DNA of 8,007 bases from Bacteroidales bacterium (GTDB taxonomy: Bacteria; Bacteroidota; Bacteroidia; Bacteroidales; SMBSF77). Numbering within the stretch: position 1 is the stretch's first letter; every line of letters starts with the position of its first letter. The stretch is taken from assembly GCA_021106655.1 (NCBI GenBank), contig JAIOTT010000327.1:1-8007 (forward strand), read 5' to 3'. Positions 5,893-8,007 of the stretch are shown piece after piece. Both the position numbers and the translations under genes were made by a program. Under the pieces are notes generated by a model. It worked only from the letters and a program-made list of their open reading frames with translations. It had not been told where the DNA came from and searched no databases.

Positions 5893-8007
5893 ATGCGACC
5901 AGATTTTAGCAAAATAAATATCAAACAATCTTATAAATCCAACTTGTCAGAAAAGGATTGGAAAAAGGCTAATGTAAGGGGTGAAGACTGGATGACTGCT
6001 GAGAACATTGCTGTTAAAGGAGTTTATACAAAAGATGATCTTGTAAACATGGAGCATCTTGATTATGCTGCCGGTATTTCGCCATTCCTAAGAGGTCCTT
6101 ATTCCACCATGTATGTTATGCGTCCGTGGACTATCCGCCAGTATGCAGGATTTTCGACAGCTGAAGAATCTAATGCTTTTTATCGCCGTAACCTTGCATC
6201 CGGGCAAAAGGGATTATCAATAGCCTTTGACCTGGCAACACACCGAGGCTACGACTCCGATCATGAAAGAGTTGTTGGTGATGTGGGTAAAGCCGGTGTT
6301 GCAGTGGATTCAATACTGGATATGGAGGTGTTATTTGATCAGATACCTCTTGATAAAATGACTGTATCCATGACTATGAATGGGGCAGTGCTACCTGTTT
6401 TGGCTTTCTATATTGTTGCTGCCCTCGAACAGGGTGTGGCTTTGGATCAGATGGCTGGTACAATTCAAAATGATATCCTTAAAGAATTTATGGTAAGAAA
6501 CACCTATATTTATCCTCCCTTGCCCTCCATGCGTATTATTGCAGATATCTTCAAATATACATCCCGGAATATGCCAAAGTTCAATTCCATAAGCGTATCG
6601 GGATATCATATCCATGAAGCCGGTGCACCTGCAGATATTGAACTTGGTTTTACTCTTGCCGACGGACTTGAATATCTCAGAGCAGGAGTCAATACCGGAA
6701 TGGATATCGATTCCTTTGCTCCGCGAATTTCATTCTTCTGGGCAGCAGGGATGAATCATTTTATGGAAATTGCCAAACTGCGTGCCGGACGTATGCTTTG
6801 GGCGAAGATCGTGAAGAAATTCAATCCCAAAAATCCAAAATCATTAACATTAAGGACTCACACACAGACTTCAGGATGGAGCCTTACTGAGCAAGACCCT
6901 TTTAATAATGTTGCAAGAACATGTGTTGAAGCAATGGGAGCTGTCTTAGGGCATACACAATCACTACATACAAATGCAATGGATGAAGCAGTTGCATTAC
7001 CAACTGATTTTTCTGCACGAATAGCGCGTAATACACAGATCTATATACAGGAAGAAACAAACGTTTGCCGTACAGTTGATCCATGGGCGGGATCATACTA
7101 TGTAGAAACACTCACTCATGAACTTGCTCAAAAAGCCTGGAAGCTCATTGAGGAGATTGAAGAAATGGGAGGTATGGCTAAAGCTATTGAGACTGGGATT
7201 CCTAAAATGAAAATAGAAGAAGCTGCCGCAAGAAAGCAAGCAAGAATAGATTCACATAAGGATACCATTATTGGAGTTAATAAATATCGACTTGAAAAAG
7301 AAGATCCGATAGATACTCTGGAAGTTGATAATACAGCCGTTCGTGATGCCCAGATAAAAAGGCTTGAAAAACTGAGGGCAGAAAGGAATGAGAAAGAAGT
7401 AAAACAAATACTGGATCAAATAACAAATGCATGTGAAACAGGAGAAGGAAATCTCCTGGAGTTATCTGTAGAAGCTGCCAAAAGACGCGCCAGTCTTGGT
7501 GAGATATCAGATGCATGCGAAAAAATTTATGGGAGGTATAAAGCAGTGATCAGATCAATATCAGGAGTATACTCATCAGAGTCGAAAGATAGTGCCAGCT
7601 TCAGTGAGGCTTGTGAATTTGCAGATAAATTTGCAGAAATGGAAGGCCGCCGGCCAAGGATAATGGTCGCGAAAATGGGCCAGGATGGCCACGACAGGGG
7701 AGAAAAAGTAGTCGCAACAGGATTTGCCGATATAGGATTTGATGTGGATGTAGGGCCACTTTTTCAGACACCGGCCGAGTCGGCAAAACAAGCAGTCGAA
7801 AATGATGTTCATATTCTAGGTGTTTCAAGCCTTGCAGGAGGCCATAAAACCTTAGTTCCACAATTGATCGAAGAACTAAAAAAACTTGGCAGGAAAGATA
7901 TTATGGTTATAGTAGGTGGCGTAATTCCTCCACAGGATTACGACTTCCTGTATAAAGCCGGAACAATTGCTATATTCGGTCCCGGAACGGTAATTTCTGA
8001 AGCAGGG
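5893..8007 (+). CDS. mutB: Methylmalonyl-CoA mutase large subunit (catalytic; 3' partial)
   Basis: An open frame of 705 codons runs from the ATG at 5893 to the window end with no stop. The family is about 710-730 aa, so only some 10-20 C-terminal residues are missing. It is the catalytic, B12-binding subunit that rearranges (R)-methylmalonyl-CoA and succinyl-CoA. The barrel domain carries RPWTIRQYAGFSTAEESN (77-94), with R77 and Y84 equivalent to Propionibacterium shermanii Arg82 and Tyr89. R202 (MVRNTYIYPP) equals Arg207, and Y238-H239 (SGYH) equals Tyr243-His244. The cobalamin domain has K594 and the cobalt-ligating motif D598-x-H600-x-x-G603 (GQDGHDRG), then SSLAGGH (645-651) and VGGVIPPQDY (674-683). 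All residues expected for methylmalonyl-CoA specificity are intact, which argues against an isobutyryl- or ethylmalonyl-CoA mutase. No -7 element is evident in front of it, so it is probably transcribed with mutA. Numbering offsets to P. shermanii are from recall of that sequence. Confidence 0.97.
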   Translation, partial: MRPDFSKINIKQSYKSNLSEKDWKKANVRGEDWMTAENIAVKGVYTKDDLVNMEHLDYAAGISPFLRGPYSTMYVMRPWTIRQYAGFSTAEESNAFYRRNLASGQKGLSIAFDLATHRGYDSDHERVVGDVGKAGVAVDSILDMEVLFDQIPLDKMTVSMTMNGAVLPVLAFYIVAALEQGVALDQMAGTIQNDILKEFMVRNTYIYPPLPSMRIIADIFKYTSRNMPKFNSISVSGYHIHEAGAPADIELGFTLADGLEYLRAGVNTGMDIDSFAPRISFFWAAGMNHFMEIAKLRAGRMLWAKIVKKFNPKNPKSLTLRTHTQTSGWSLTEQDPFNNVARTCVEAMGAVLGHTQSLHTNAMDEAVALPTDFSARIARNTQIYIQEETNVCRTVDPWAGSYYVETLTHELAQKAWKLIEEIEEMGGMAKAIETGIPKMKIEEAAARKQARIDSHKDTIIGVNKYRLEKEDPIDTLEVDNTAVRDAQIKRLEKLRAERNEKEVKQILDQITNACETGEGNLLELSVEAAKRRASLGEISDACEKIYGRYKAVIRSISGVYSSESKDSASFSEACEFADKFAEMEGRRPRIMVAKMGQDGHDRGEKVVATGFADIGFDVDVGPLFQTPAESAKQAVENDVHILGVSSLAGGHKTLVPQLIEELKKLGRKDIMVIVGGVIPPQDYDFLYKAGTIAIFGPGTVISEAG

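Noticed and set aside
5893..8007. Antisense open frames across mutA and mutB
   Set aside because: All are shadows of the strongly conserved mutase coding frames; none has signals or recognisable content.

Overview
The window reads as about 8 kb of a Bacteroidota chromosome, probably Bacteroidales/Marinilabiliales-like. This rests on four observations: a C-terminal type IX secretion (T9SS) sorting domain, Bacteroidota-type TAnnTTTG -7 elements just upstream of two start codons, no Shine-Dalgarno sequences, and low-GC DNA with short A-rich and palindromic repeats between genes. All genes are on the + strand.

Layout: (1) 1-1436 is the 3' part of a large secreted protein with PKD domains, carboxypeptidase-regulatory-like beta domains and a T9SS type A sorting domain; its 5' end lies outside the window. 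It is followed by a strong intrinsic terminator. (2) 1437-1728 is a gene-free gap with that terminator, an 8-bp-period A-rich repeat, an inverted-repeat element and a -7 promoter element. (3) 1729-3789 is a complete secreted leucine-rich protein of 686 aa. It has a signal peptide, 14 repeats of about 24 aa, and a C-terminal module with a duplicated dockerin-like KYSGPxND motif, but no recognisable T9SS sorting domain. (4) 3790-3902 holds a second A-rich repeat, a small hairpin and a -7 element. (5) 3903-5789 is mutA and 5893-8007 is mutB, the small and large subunits of adenosylcobalamin-dependent methylmalonyl-CoA mutase. mutB lacks only about its last 10-20 codons because the window ends. 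A long imperfect palindrome lies in the 103-bp gap between them.

Function: mutA and mutB form one operon for interconverting succinyl-CoA and (R)-methylmalonyl-CoA, used in propionate formation or propionyl-CoA assimilation. MutB carries all the catalytic and B12-binding residues. MutA is the degenerate structural partner. The two upstream surface proteins are unrelated to this metabolism and look like independent transcription units.

I see no new defence, mobile or biosynthetic system. The least explained items are the repeat elements (one inside the mutAB operon) and the export route of the leucine-rich protein.
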